Shown here: positions 34,042 through 46,484 of the stretch, piece by piece
Layout: each line of letters starts with the position of its first letter
Numbering within the stretch: position 1 is the stretch's first letter
Assembly (NCBI RefSeq): GCF_020379485.1
Contig: NC_063448.1
Coordinates: forward strand, 43,843,218 to 43,907,217
Direction: 5' to 3'
DNA length: 64,000 nucleotides
Source: Brassica napus
Lineage: Eukaryota > Streptophyta > Magnoliopsida > Brassicales > Brassicaceae
Position numbers and translations under genes: made by a program
Notes under the pieces: generated by a model
Databases searched by the model: none
What the model was told of the DNA's origin: nothing
Seen by the model: the letters and a program-made list of their open reading frames with translations, nothing else

Positions 34042-37000
34042 CTCCCCCTTGATCGACACATCCGGTTCAGGGCTTGTAACATGCTTAATGTTGCCTCATT
34101 AAAACCTTTCCAGAAAAACCCAGTGGGACAAAACCATGGATAAGGAAAAAGAGTACAACACATGAACTCCCCCTGACTTGTACCCCCGTGTATGTTCTTC
34201 AAGTTGGCGCATGGACAATTTGATAGTTTAGCTTCATGGGCGCCAAGTCTTGAACTGGTCCTTTAATTGGCACGTCCCAAACTGATAGATAAATTTCATG
34301 GACGTGTGGTTGGTGTAGACATGGTGAAGAAGTCGGCTGACATATCATATGACTGAACTTGTAGTCCTTTGAGCTTCTTGAACGTTGATGTAGGAATAGC
34401 TCTTGACGAATTGTAACTTGAGTTATCTTGTAACTCTCATATCTTCTAGAATTTCATTTTAAGACATGGTCAAGACGTGCATCTTTGCAGCTGACCACTC
34501 TATGTCATGGTCGGACGGATGGCACTCGACCAGTACTCAGATGGACCTCTAATCTGCGATCAAACTTTACTCGCAAGTCCTCTCATGTCCCACGGGTCCT
34601 CTAGTCACATGGCTTTGCCATACCGTGGACACTTTAATATATATTGAGTCATCGACCCAAACACATACGTATCACTTGGCTTCTCACAGACATGTCTTCG
34701 TCCATTCGGACATACATCACTCGTATGTGCTAATGGCTTATCCATTATAGCCGATCTTTCTTCATTGGTCGATCCATGTTGAGTTATAGACCTTGTCTAT
34801 ACTCGTCCATACCCCATGAGTGTCTAAGGTCATATCATTAATAATCATTGTTGCAATGAGTTTTATAATCTCATCAAACTATGGATCTGCAGTCAAATAC
34901 ACTCAAGGACCTTTATACATGGTTATCGATCTTTCTTGCCTTCAGCAATGTCATATCCATTTGACCTCGGCCAGACATACTTCTGGTCACTCTCTTGGAC
35001 CATTATGGTTTCCTTTTATCCAATGATATAAACATAATAGTTTGTGCTTACATTGCAGTCTCATACTATAATCTTATTACTTGAAAAACATCGCAGTCCA
35101 CACTTTCTTTGATGGCATCTCATGACCTACTTGCAGTGCTGATTTATTATAAACACAAGGGATTTCTTTTATAAGAATATATGGACTGATTTGGATTGTT
35201 CTTTATCGAACTCCTTCACTAAGTTTTACTTAGTCTTATCATATTCAATGCAGCTGCTTTTGCTTCAGTCCATGAACAGCTTAGGAACAATGTTGTTCTT
35301 TGAGAACTTCTTTTCTCATCTTTCTGGTACCTTTATTTTCTTTATCCAGTGATCAATATACTGCTTACTACATCATTATTTCTTTTGTTTCCAGACTTCA
35401 TCAATTTCGAGTTTGTGTAGTAGCATCCACCACATAGGAGCATATTTCCTTATAATCTGTTCTTTTGGTCTCTATGAGTGTCCTTGTGTAACAAGCCATT
35501 CTTTGAATGATGTAAGTAGTAATGTGAACGACCTCTTGACTACTTGGTCACGTTCCACATCTCACGATTTTCTTTCCCTCACAAGACCCATTTATCCACT
35601 AGTCTATATCATCAGATGGCGTTTCTATATATTTGGCCAATACGCCCATCTCTTCTTTAAACTCTTTAAACCTCACGTTTTCTTTTAATCTGATCTTTAT
35701 TCTTTATGAGTACTCTTACGTGGGTTCATGATCCTCGCTTTATATCTTTAAACTCAAGTGCTACTTTCTTTTTTGAGCTCTCTTATATGTAAATACATCA
35801 TTGGTGTTAACACTCTTATGTAGTTCCATAGTGTTCCAGACATGATCTAATAGATTTGAGATCTTATTATCCAGGACCTTTACTACCTTGTAGTTTGGCG
35901 TCCCAAACTACATGGTTTGGTACCTTAGATGTTTAGCTGGCCAGCCTTATCTCTCTATCTGGACTGGTTTCCTTTGAACTCGGATTTGTATCATTCTATG
36001 CACCTTTCATTTCTTTCCGAGGTTTCTTATCTTTTGGAACTTATTGGTCTATCTTGTATAGACACTGTAGCAACTTGATTGTGTCTCTTAGGACATGAAA
36101 TTTGTGGTGCTAAGCTGGTATGACTTAGTCATTCTTTTTTTTCGGGTCAGTGTGTCTGGCATCTAGTTCTTCTAGCTTTTGTATCATTTGATCACATTCT
36201 TTGGACGTCTTAAATCATATTTTCTGTCAGAGGATCTTTCCAAGACAATGATGGTAAATACCATTCTATTTCTCTTATTCTCTTTTACCAGCTTATTTTT
36301 TTTTCTCCCCCTGATGTTGGATAGTCGGATTCATCAGTCATGCGATCCGTGTACCTGGCCATAATTTGATCACCCATATTTGGCACAAGGTCTCTTAAAA
36401 AACGTGGGAGAAAGACATGTTCCTATCCAACATATATTCCCAATCTTTTTCTCATCCTCTTCTGAGGTTTCATCCTAGACGGCACATATGTATGTGGTGG
36501 TTTATTCAAAATCTCTTAGGATGGTATATGTCTGGTTTATGACCCGTATTCATTCTGAGATGTGATTATCTATGCTCACTTATATGGCCTGATGCATATT
36601 AACCTTACACATGTAAATCATTGTGTCCCCAAGCATTAGGTAGTGGCCTTTGTAGTATAAAGAATTCGGCCAAGTCTTACTATGGTCATAGACCATGTCA
36701 CACGGATTTGTAGTATGTTCATGGATCACAGTTTTTCCTCACTCCCCCTCATGGACATACTATAATCATGTGGTACTTGGGACAATAGAGCCTAATGAGT
36801 TTCCCTTGTCTACATGTTACACAACGTGAGATTTTATGGGATAACTCTTTGTGCCTTTTGCAGTATGTGCATCAATTTTTAAAGACCTGGATGGCTAATC
36901 CAGTCATGCCATAAAGTGTATAAAATTTCGTGGGTATACAGGCTACCATGGCTTTTGCCTTTATCATACTGATCCTTGGCATAGTCTAGATCAGTAGAGT

Positions 37001-37363
37001 ATGTAGGTATAGTCTTGACCACTTTCTTATAAGGCCTTAGGCGATTTTCTTATAATCTGAAAGAAACTTTTGTTTCCTTTGCCCATTGGTTCAATGTGGA
37101 AACCATTCATGCTCAAGTCTTTATAACTCAATGGGTCCTTTATTGGGTGAATAAATTTGTGCCCCTTTAGGCAATGCCGTGGTCTATAATAGACTGACTA
37201 TCCTTTTATTAAGTTTTCATTGTCATTTATCAATCAAGAAATAATCAAGCAAATCAAACATGATAACTAAAAACAACTCTTATTATTGCTATAAAATTGT
37301 AAATGACAAGCAAATCAAAGCAAAACATAAAACATAAAATCAGAATGTCGAAATCTCGTTTTT
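34042..37363 (-). other. 3.3-kb non-coding interior of the TR-GAG element
   Basis: No open frame longer than ~90 codons and no pol motif is found in either orientation. This is the usual content of large non-autonomous LTR elements. It shows many C/T-biased short phrases rather than simple repeats. Confidence 0.6.
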
Positions 37364-38059
37364 TTAGTCAATGTATAAGCTGGCCTCACAATCCATATAT
37401 TTCCACACGGCTTCCTTGGATTCCTCCTTATCATTTTTAGCCTCATTGGCTTCAGGAGGTCTCATCTCACTGTTTCGTTGCTCAATGTATCTTTTCTGAA
37501 GTTTTTCAAATCTGCTAATGGTATCTATAACTTTCTGCTCTCTTTGCTCAGTTGCCAATAGGCATGACAATAGGTCATTATAGGTGGTGTAACCCGTAGC
37601 CTTATGTGATAACAACAGATCCTTTGGATGGAATGTGGAATAGGTTTTATATAGTAAATCCTCATGTGTTACCACTTCACCACATAGTTGAAAACTATAG
37701 GTGATTTTCATCAGAGCAGAATTATATTCGTCCACGGATTCAAAATCATGGAACCTGAGAATCTTCCATTCATTCATGGCTTTTCGCCATAATGCCATTG
37801 AGTATCTGGAATTTAGTTTTGTCCAAAGGTCACAAGGATCCTCAATATTTAAGTACTGATCTCTCAGATCCTCAGTGAGATGATAGCTCATAATTGTTAT
37901 GGCTCTATGCTTTTCACTTTCAATTGCATTATTGCCATCAATGATACATTTCTCGAGTCCTCTAGACTTCAGGGCAACTGAAGTGTTCATTACCCATTCT
38001 AGATAATTATCTCCAGAGAGATTTAGGCCAGCATAATCCGAAGGCTCAAATTTCGACAT
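37364..38059 (-). CDS. Copia-type gag (UBN2-like) of the non-autonomous LTR element
   Basis: The start MSKFEPSDYAGLNLSGDNYL at 38059 is chosen because homology-like gag sequence begins there, although the frame is open from 38296. A TTTCAG just before the ATG suggests a leader intron end. Features are the W-containing capsid pattern (YLEWVMNTSVALKSRG), DLWTKLNSRYS, and a basic/Gln-Glu-rich C-terminal region (KLQKRYIEQRNSEMRPPEAN). There is no zinc knuckle or protease before the stop at 37364. 231 codons are intact, notable in an element without pol, and they may supply capsid for its own RNA. Confidence 0.75.
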   Translation of the reverse strand: MSKFEPSDYAGLNLSGDNYLEWVMNTSVALKSRGLEKCIIDGNNAIESEKHRAITIMSYHLTEDLRDQYLNIEDPCDLWTKLNSRYSMALWRKAMNEWKILRFHDFESVDEYNSALMKITYSFQLCGEVVTHEDLLYKTYSTFHPKDLLLSHKATGYTTYNDLLSCLLATEQREQKVIDTISRFEKLQKRYIEQRNSEMRPPEANEAKNDKEESKEAVWKYMDCEASLYID

Positions 38060-38296
38060 CTGAAACATATTATTAATCAGTTCAAGATGCAACCGAGTCA
38101 ATAAAATCAATGCATACGGTTTCACAAGTCTCTCGACCAAACAATTAACTACTCGACCATGGCGCGAGAAAAACAAGTATGTGAGGTCTATATGATGCTT
38201 TAGGCCACACGGCCTTATAAAATTGTGATGCAACAACCCTAGAGGTCGGATTTTATATCTGAATGCAATCAAAGCATCAATCATAACAACAATCAT

Positions 38297-39562
38297 ATTC
38301 AGGCCGATTTTTAATCAAAGTGAGACCAGGTCAATAATTCTTATGTTTTACTTTTCTTAAAACATTTAGTATGATCAAGCAATCAGAATAATAATGCAAG
38401 TATCATCAGATCATATTAGGGTTTCAAGGCCCATTTTTTCGGTTTGATTTTATCAATATCATGCTTTACAAAAGAATTAAATCAGATCAATCAGTCAATT
38501 TTAGCAATTCTCTAGCAATCCTAACAGTAAAAGGAAATTTTCCAGCAAGTAGAAAAGGAAATTTCAGGAAAAAAAAGAAGAAGGAAATTTTCTACTTTTA
38601 GCAAAAATAAAATTTACAATTCTGGACAGATTGTGGTTTTAATCAAAACTAGCATTTTTCCTAATCAGTTCATTCGATATTCAAACAATTAATCACAATA
38701 TGGAAACTTGTTTATCAATCGATTTATGCAAAAAGAAAAATTAGGGTTTTCAGCAATTTAACAATTTTAAGATCAAATTCGATTCTAAACAGTTCTATTT
38801 ACTCAAACAATCATCAAAGATAATTCAAAGTTTTAATCTAGCAATCTAAACCTCAGATACATCAAAATCAATCAATCAAAACAGTCAGATCGATTTAGGT
38901 TTTTGATATTTCAGATTTTCAAAACATCATAAAGGAAATGGATCATATAATTTAGATTTAGGGTTTCAATGCCCTTACTGATCAATCAATGTTCTAGCAA
39001 CTCTAACAACCATTGATCTATCAACTTAACAGGAAAACAATCTAACCAAAACTTAGTTCCATATGTTAGGGTTTCTATTATCCTAGATTAGGGTTCTTCA
39101 AATTTTAATGGTTCAGATCTTTATCAATCAACCAAATTCAGTGTAGGTTCTTTTAAGTTTTGAGTTTTACCTTTAGAAACTTATGGAGTGTAGATTTGGA
39201 CCACCAAAGAGAGAAGGAGGCCGCGAGCTGATCATTCTTCGAGTCGGATTGCGGACGGGCTGCTTGCTTGGTCGGATCACGAACAGGGAAGAAGGAGAAC
39301 GCATGGTTTACTTGATCACGTCTAGAAAGAGCTAATGTAGCAGAGCGTGACGGCGCGTCAGTGATCGGATCGACAAGCGGTTTGCAGCGTCTGATTCGTC
39401 TCGGCGAGGGCTTCAATTTGATATATTGCTCGTTGTCTGGGTCCTCGCGGTTTGGGAGAACGATTTCTTTGAAGTTCCGCCGGAATTAGGGTTTTGTGAT
39501 ATTCAGCTGAGTTTAAGGAATTCCGTGGGGGCTTAGGGTTAGAGGCTATCGTGCTGATAACG
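38297..39562 (-). other. 5' leader of the TR-GAG element
   Basis: Read on minus this lies between the primer site and gag. It is AT-rich with many AATCAATC-like phrases and contains no credible gene; the 87-codon open frame at 39153-39416 has no known motif. Confidence 0.5.
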
Positions 39563-39853
39563 TGTTATAAAAGAAATGGTGTGAAAACTTATTATTATTC
39601 ATGACCAGAGGTCTATATTTATACAAGTATTAGACCGTCTTATTTAGATCGTCATAAGAGAAAAGGAAATCTTATTCCTAATAGGAATAGGAAATAGTAC
39701 TTATCCTAAATACATATGGAAAAGGATAAACATCAAGTATAGATAAATGTAAACTCTCATTCGCCTAAGTCATTAGCGAATGAGCCGGATGGATAGTTGA
39801 TGGACCAGACGGTTTGGGCCTGATATGGGTCGATCCCCACTTGGATTATAACA
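39563..39853 (-). repeat. LTR of the TR-GAG element (5' LTR on the minus strand)
   Basis: 291 bp, TG...CA borders, partner of 33752-34041. The adjacent GTGCTGATAACG (plus) is the complement of a typical copia primer-binding sequence. Confidence 0.85.
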
Positions 39854-40020
39854 TGTTTCTTTTAATTCTAAAACTTTCCAATGTACAAAAAATCTAAAAC
39901 TTAAAGAGTTAATACACTTTTTGTCTTTTTCAATAGTCATTTTTCTCTACTTCTTCACTAAGCAATTGATATAGTCCGCCTAACAATGTTTAAGTCTTGT
40001 TAACTACAAAGAGACAATGA

Positions 40021-41160
40021 CTAATAATCCCGTACTTTCCTTTTGCCTCGTGCATGTACTGGACCTTTCGGAATCTGCACCAAACTCGGAACATAAGAAC
40101 ACACAACCGGCCAATGTGTAGTTTTTCCTTGAGCAACTATTTTGAAGTAATTATCCTCTCCAATCATGTAAGCTCTGCTGAAGTGATTATCACAAATCAA
40201 TGCCAATTTCTTTTTCTCGTCGACGAAGAAACTCCTACACGGAGGAGACATCGAGAACATTCCCCTGAGCATGAACGGCTTCATATCAACTTTTAAGAAA
40301 TTTCTCCACGACACCTCATTGGCCTCAATCTTTCTTGTAATCCGTATCTCAATCGCATTTGTATCCACGCGGTAAATTAACACTGCAAGCTGTTCTTCTT
40401 TAACAGCAGATAGAATCACAGTTTCTCCATTACCGTAGTTAGATTCCAGATCAAGGCAATGTCTAAATCTCTCACTTGTAAAATCAAAACAGATTACATA
40501 TTCTCTCATTCCAAGCCTTTCCCGAGCAACAAAGTAAGTATTTCCTTTCAAAGACAAGCCTCCTTGACCCTTATATGGTATAATCCAGTCAGGAGTGAGA
40601 TGAAGAACCCTCTATGAATCAGACTTAAAATTGAATATTTCGTGCTCAACAGTAGTACCATAATTGTCATGGTGCAAAAACCTCAAGATTTTGTGGTTGT
40701 TCTTGTTGTCGTATCCGAGACAATACCTATCGAACTTTGAGAAAAATTTGCTGGGTTTGATCCACCTGGCTTGTCCCAAATACGGGTTCCATACCACGGA
40801 ATCAGACTTCACCATACCTTTTTTGTGGAGGCAAAGCAATAAGCCATCACAATGATAGACGTCAGATACTGTGATATGGTTAAGTTGACCTATTGGCTCT
40901 GTAGATAGCTCAAATAAGCCATTTTTTTGCTTACGGGCTCCCTGGAGATCGACGCTCACTAAACAAGCCCTAGAATTACACACCCTGATCATCATGGTAT
41001 CGTTAGCTGCTTTACCACGGTGCTTCTTTGTACAACTTTCGTCTTTATATAAATCGTTCCATTGTTTGCAAGTGGAACTAGCCGCTCGCTGAGATGTTAA
41101 CGGTAGCCTAGAGAGTATCTCCTCTATCAAATCTTGTGAAAGATCAGAGATTCTTGTCAT
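40021..41160 (-). pseudogene. F-box/FBA gene with one internal stop codon
   Basis: From 41160 the frame reads MTRISDLSQDLIEEILSRLP ... CKQWNDLY (F-box, residues ~1-45). The FBA region follows with HCDGLLLCLHKKG, VVWNPYLGQARWIKP, LGYDNKNNHKILRF and, after the break, FVDEKKKLALICDN. It ends KGPVHARGKRKVRDY, a basic tail. The only defect is TAG at 40612-40614, where the 30490 paralogue has TGG (Trp) in FKSDSWRVLHL. Otherwise all 379 codons are in one frame, so it is a young pseudogene or makes a 182-residue product with the F-box only. No intron is seen, as usual in this family. Confidence 0.85.
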
Positions 41161-41230
41161 TGTTCAAGCAAAAAGAAAATTAGGGATTTTTATTTAACTT
41201 GCCCAGTTATCTTTTTATAGAGACAACTAA

Positions 41231-41577
41231 GGCTGTAACTAGATTGCATTTTTTATGAATGGAATCATATGAAATTAGTCATTCACGAGCATTCCAGAAA
41301 AAATTTACCAGTTAAGTGGAAAAAATTAAAAATTTGATTCCATTAATTCCTGTGGGATAACTGAAAAAATTTGTGAATCAGGTTAAAAATTATTCATAAT
41401 AAAAAAGGTAGAGGAATGAAAGGAATGCATGGAATAGATTAATTTAAATATAATTAAAAATAAATACATATATCATTCCATTATTCCTCAAATTATCTAT
41501 ATTCCATTCCATTTTATTTCATTAATTCCAATTCCATTTATTCCATTCATTCCTAAAATGAGTTACCAGTTACAGCC
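41231..41577. mobile_element. TAA-flanked MITE upstream of the F-box gene
   Basis: It has GGCTGTAACTAG at the left and, from the right, GGCTGTAACTGG. TAA flanks both sides (41228-41230 and 41578-41580). It is 347 bp, rich in GGAATGGAAT/ATTCCATTCC, and non-coding. PIF/Harbinger-like by target size. Confidence 0.75.
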
Positions 41578-42635
41578 TAAGTTAGGTTACTATTTATGCG
41601 TTACAAAGAGGCATATTCCGCTTCAAAAACTCCTTTTTCCTTCTCAAATATGGTTTAAGAAGTTAATTTAAGCTAAAGATTTTACAAGTTTTAAAATTTT
41701 AAAAATGGAAATTGTTTATGTGGTAGAATTCTTGATCTGATTTATTTTTCCTTTTCTCTTAATTTCCAAAACAGAGGAACCAGATGATCACGAATGTATG
41801 TTTCTTTTTATTCTAACATTACTATGTACGAAAACTCTAATACTTAAGAGGTTAATACAGATTTTCAGTAGTCGTTTTACTCTACTTCTTCTCTAAGCAA
41901 ATCATATATGTATGCAGAATCTCAAAACGCATCAAACCAATACCTTTCCATTTTAGAGAACTCCTTCTCCGTAATAGTTCATCATCTATTTTAGGGATTG
42001 GTTATTGCAAAAAAATCTGTATTAGAGTCGGGCTGAGATGATCACGAATGAGAGTAAGTTCAGAAAGTCTCAAACCAAAATATTTAAGGATTTTAAGAGT
42101 TTTGAACTTCGTCAGGCCAGACCGACGCCTGGACATTTTATCTACCCCAGACCGGAATCGATTCAAAAATATCAGGTCCAAAATCAAAAAAAAAAATTTA
42201 CAAGTACTTATTGGATCCAAAATTATTGTATCCGAAAGAATTAGAACTGAAAAACCCAGCCCAATAAACTCGTAGTCGAAAAAACTGATCCGAATAGACT
42301 CTACTCGATAAAAACCTATTCACGCCCGAGTTAAAAACATGTATATAAAAAACTATGATTTTTTGTGTTCTATTTTGTATATTTTATTTTATGATTTATT
42401 TGAAATATCTTTTGTTAACATTCTTTATTATTTTTTGTAATATTTTTAAGTAATATGAAGATTTCAATGTAAAATTTAGAGTTTGAAATTTTTTTATTTT
42501 AAATTATTAATAGTTTATTTTAAGTTATTTTGTAACTTTTTAGATATATATGACAGATTTTGACTAAATTTGATGGTGTTTGGGTATTTTATGTCTTTTT
42601 AGATCCTAAATACCCAATCCAAACCTAAAAATTAT
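41578..42635. other. Intergenic, no gene seen
   Basis: The first ~250 bp resemble the region upstream of the F-box gene at 32544 (AAATGGAAATTG..., at 41704 and 33653), so the gene duplication includes upstream DNA. The rest is AT-rich with an ACCGAA/CCCGAG-type low-complexity block at 42040-42330. Confidence 0.5.
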
Positions 42636-44600
42636 GGATACAAGGGGCATTGCCCCCGCGCAAGCGCGGAGTTGTGGACAGAATTCTTGTTTCTTCTCAA
42701 TATTTGTTAGGGTTATTGTAACTGTGAATTTTGCGTTTTGGGTTATCATTGTTTTTCAAGTTTTTTATTGTTATAGGGTTAGAGTTGTGATGATGAACTG
42801 TGTATACACTATTGTTCTCCACTCGTGAAGGACTAAATTGTGTTAGTAATGTGATTAATATAGTTCGTGGTGTTGCTTGCTGTGTCACTGAGACTTATTG
42901 TTTGTTTGTCTTTTTAATTTGTTACTTGTACTCTTGAGATTACATAAATTATATTAAAGTTGTTGAGAATACCTTTTGTTTCTGGATATTTTTTCTCTGT
43001 TTTGTTGTGTAAGTTGTGTGTATTAAGTAATAATTTTTTTTATTCTTATTATGTTGGTTATATGTTTTTTTATTTTTAAACTTGTTGATTTTACCGAACC
43101 TTTACAACAAATAGATGAAGACTTGTAGAAATAACTATAAAATAAGTGATAATTAGTATTTGGGCCTTAAAACGAATATATGTATTTATCATAAGAAGAC
43201 AATAGCATTGTTCCGTTGACATTGAGCATGTAAGTTATTTTCATAAGACAAGAGGAATGAGCAGGTGGAGATGTTGTTGTTGCCTTTGTATCTGTTGGGA
43301 TTGTCTCTTGTATCTGCTGGTGTGGTTGTGTTTGTTTCTCTTTTATTTGATGGGTAATATGTAAACAAAAATCATTGTTAGTTGTATTTATCAGAGTTTG
43401 TAACTTACTTTGCTTTTTTGGTTAGGTAATTTCACTGATCTAGGTTGTCATCTTCGTCTTCTTCGTAAGCATCCGCGAAAGTAAGCTTGTAAATTGTTAA
43501 ATAGCTGGCCATGTAGTTTGTATTTGTTTAGTTGGCTCAATGTATGTGTCGTTGAGTTTTAGTTGAGTTGATTAGTTTGGTATATTTGTTTTGAAGTTTA
43601 TTTGTAAGATTAGACAGAAAGAGAGGTGGTCGTTAATGATTCATTTTTTTTGGATTCTAGTTTTTGGTGTTTTGATTGTTTGGGTTATTGTGGTTTTTTT
43701 TAGGCTGTAAAATAAAGATTTGTGTAAAATTAGATTGATATGTAAGGGAAATAAATAGACGATCACAAATCTTGGGTATGAAATATTTTTGATTATTGAT
43801 GTTAGCACAATATATACAGTAATATAAAGAAAATTATGGGTTGATTGTTTCTTACGGATCAATGAGGAGACGGATAACGACTCGAGTTGTTTCTTTGGTG
43901 GGTCAGAGCCCTAGACAGAACGGATTTGTCCAACCACATCTGCGAGGTTAAATATCAGTTATGATATCGAAACATAATATAAACCCAGATGCAATATGAT
44001 AATATACCTGGGAGTTCTAGGTTTGTGTTCGCAATCACTTGCAGATTTCGAACAGTCTAATCTTGACTGGAGATTGATCTCAGGAGCACCCGTGATGACT
44101 TCAGCAATAATGGTTAGTGAGATAAAACGAATGAGGAATGGATGATCAGTTATCTTGTACATGCTTGAGCACCTAGCAACCTCAAAATGATCGACTTTCA
44201 CAACGGAACCTGCTTTCAAAGATGGCATGTAATGATTAGCACGTCCGACGGGAGTAAACTCATGAATCACAAAATTTGCAAATAATATTATTCAACAAAG
44301 AATCAGGAAATCAATTAAAACAATTATGTTAAATAAGTGTGATAGATCCAATATTAACTTACATTTTCATCAAGGAAGAGAACCGTGATTCCCACAAACT
44401 CCATGTCTTTCTTGAAGTTCAGGGAATCCCAGAAGCGAGGAAGCCAGAGGCTATGCTCTGACTACTACGACCAAGACGGAGAGACTCGAAGGTTGAGTGA
44501 CGGACGCCAGGACGCCGGTTTGAGGAACAGGAGAGGCAGAGAGAAACATTTTTTAGAAGATGGTTAAATCTAATAGGAATAAATGAGTTTTGTGGAGATA
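42636..44600 (-). mobile_element. Probable Helitron remnant with RPA-like gene
   Basis: At 42640-42672 the plus strand reads AAGGGGCATTGCCCCCGCGC followed by AAGCGCGG. This is the reverse complement of a Helitron-like 3' hairpin, with the terminal CTAG decayed. To its right on the minus strand lies an RPA-like gene piece. RPA-like proteins are typical passengers of plant Helitrons. The 5' end could not be found, so the borders are approximate. Confidence 0.45.
43860..44570 (-). pseudogene. RPA1-like OB-fold protein fragment
   Basis: A first exon-like block (about 44470-44371) reads WDSLNFKKDMEFVGITVLFL followed by DEN and a GT border. A second (44270-43959) reads FTPVGRANHYMPSLKAG, then HFEVARCSSMYKITDHPFLI, RFIS and VITGAPEINLQ. 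It then continues in a shifted frame as ANTNLELP, and a third block (43950-43865) as DVVGQIRSV and LSVSSL. This is the N-terminal/DUF223 OB fold of plant RPA1-like single-strand DNA-binding proteins. At least two frameshifts or stops make it a pseudogene. Confidence 0.7.
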
Positions 44601-44924
44601 CAGATTGGGTTCATCAAAGATGAGAATCATATATATAGGGTTTACAGAGGGGGTACAAATCAGGAACATTTATGATCAAGCAATTTAAGATGTGGACATG
44701 AAGAGTTCACCGGTGAAAAAATAGATTACGAACAGACACACGATGCAACTCTGTAACTCGGACTTGTTTGAGAAAATGATGAAAAGAACTCAAACTCATA
44801 TTAAACGACAACAATTTATAATATGGGAAAACTGTAATTATTGCAAACTTAAGCTTTTTTCATATAATGTGATGAATCTCATTTAAAAAAGAAACTCATA
44901 ACACACTTGTAGGTCTGACCCTCA

Positions 44925-45130
44925 GAGGAAGCCGAAGAAGCAAGAGCTTTCGACCTTCATAAATATATATTAGGTTAGGCCATCAATGTACAAAGTATCA
45001 TTTAGCTTAGTGTTATAAATGTTGGTGTTTATATCTCAATAACTCGGGTTCGAGCTATGGACTTGACATTTTTTCACACTTTTTAAAAGTGGAGCCCACA
45101 AAACGTTGACGTGGCGCGCTGAGGAGTGAG
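44925..45130 (+). repeat. Diverged repeat with tRNA-like boxes, partner of 30055-30215
   Basis: The phrase CCCTCAGAGGAAGCCG...TTTCGACCTT is followed by TAGCTTAGTGTTATAAATG and CGGGTTCGAGCTA. The order and spacing are the same as at 30055-30215. The A-box and B-box likeness suggests a SINE-type family, but no poly(A) tail or duplication is visible. Confidence 0.35.
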
Positions 45131-46160
45131 CAAAAACTCAACTATTATATATAAATTTTACAGATATTTTAATTATAGACCTGAACCGATCCAGACTAAG
45201 AAGAACCGACCCGAACCTAAATCAAAAATTTTGCAAATACATATTAGATCCAAATATTTAAGACCTAAATAACTTGAATCCGAAAGGAACCGGCCTGAGC
45301 CCGACCCGAAGAATCGAACGCCCAGGCTAATTAACATCCCTAGGGGCCTAAGGCCGTATACTAGCCAAGTTATAAGTTGTTCTTATTTGAGTAGTTTACG
45401 GCTGGAGTTACTTTTTCTTGGGTTTTAACGACCTGACATACTTCTCGCTTGAGATATACTTCTTTCTTGCTTTAAGAATTTTACATGCCTAAATTGCCTT
45501 CTCAGTAACGTGATTCTGTTTTATTAGTTAGGTATAAAGTAAAAAGCTAGTTATTTTATGTATCATTAGTTAGTTTTAGTTTCCTATATGTAATAAAAAT
45601 ATATTTTTATTTAGTTAAAATTTTTACACCCCATATCTTATACATCAATATTTTATATTGAATATATAAATATATATATATAAATATATCTATAAAATAA
45701 ACATATTTTTTTCTTTTTGTTTCGACATCCATATGTATATATATCAAATATATATTAAATAAATTTTTTTTTATTTGGTAAAAATATATATCAATTGTGG
45801 ATAAAAAAACATGGTCAATAGAATAATGGATGTGAAAAACATTAACACAAGACGCATGAGAGTTGTTTACGACAGCTGTGGTCAAAAACAAATATTAATG
45901 GAATTTGCAAAATTTTACACGACAAAATAACATCAAGAAACAAAAAAACAAAGATAAGAAGTCTGGTAACTAAGTTGTTGTGGTTAAGGTACCCATGGTG
46001 CGAGTGTTTGTATTTTTTGTTACATGTGGTTAGTGGTTAGTAACATATTCATGTTGTATGGATTGCCAGATTGATGTGTGGTCAGTGATTGGTTGTGTGG
46101 TTAGTGGTGAGTGGTTCACAACCACAAATACCGATGTGATTAGTTAGGCTCATACTTTTA
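45131..46160. other. AT-rich intergenic stretch
   Basis: It contains a CCGAACC-type low-complexity block (45180-45330) and (TA)-rich DNA at 45650-45790. No gene is seen. Confidence 0.4.
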
Positions 46161-46440
46161 GATCTACTCCAGAGGGGATAATCCAAAGCTAAGTTCCTTC
46201 TCCTCCACAGATCTCGTGAAAATGATTGTCGCCATCCACCATCAATTCCTAAACGGCAACTTCTCCAGAGATTGCTTTACACACGGTTCGCCGGAACTCC
46301 ATAAGACCGCCGTCTTCTAACCTGCAACATTTCCGCCGCAGACAGATCTGGTACAAGTCGCATCCAACAACCGTCAAAGACACCGTGCATACCGTCGGAG
46401 AGAGCGAAATCAACTGGAGTAGATACACAAGCTAACGACT
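46161..46440. other. Unassigned GC-richer, gene-like fragment
   Basis: About 280 bp of balanced base composition in AT-rich surroundings, bounded by inverted CTACTCCAG/CTGGAGTAG at ~46163 and ~46415. It reads like UTR or coding DNA (TTCTCCTCCACAGATCTCG...), but no frame gives a protein I recognise. Confidence 0.35.
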
Positions 46441-46484
46441 ATTTGTTTTAGTCAAGAGAGACTTCTAGGTTTTTTAAAAAAATT

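Larger units (their letters stand above)
33752..39853 (-). mobile_element. Non-autonomous LTR element keeping only gag (TR-GAG type)
   Basis: Two ~290-bp LTRs (33752-34041 and 39563-39853; TGTTATAA...TTATAACA) enclose 5.5 kb. A perfect TGTTT duplication flanks the whole (33747-33751 and 39854-39858). On the minus strand a primer-site-like CGTTATCAGCACGATAG follows the LTR, and a CAAGGGGGAG purine tract precedes the other. Only a copia-type gag ORF is present; protease, integrase and RT are absent. The F-box upstream region at ~41790 preserves the uninterrupted ATGTTTCTTTT target. Confidence 0.85.

Noticed and set aside
34042..37330. Decayed pol genes in the gag-only LTR element
   Set aside because: No RT, integrase or protease motif was found in any frame on either strand.
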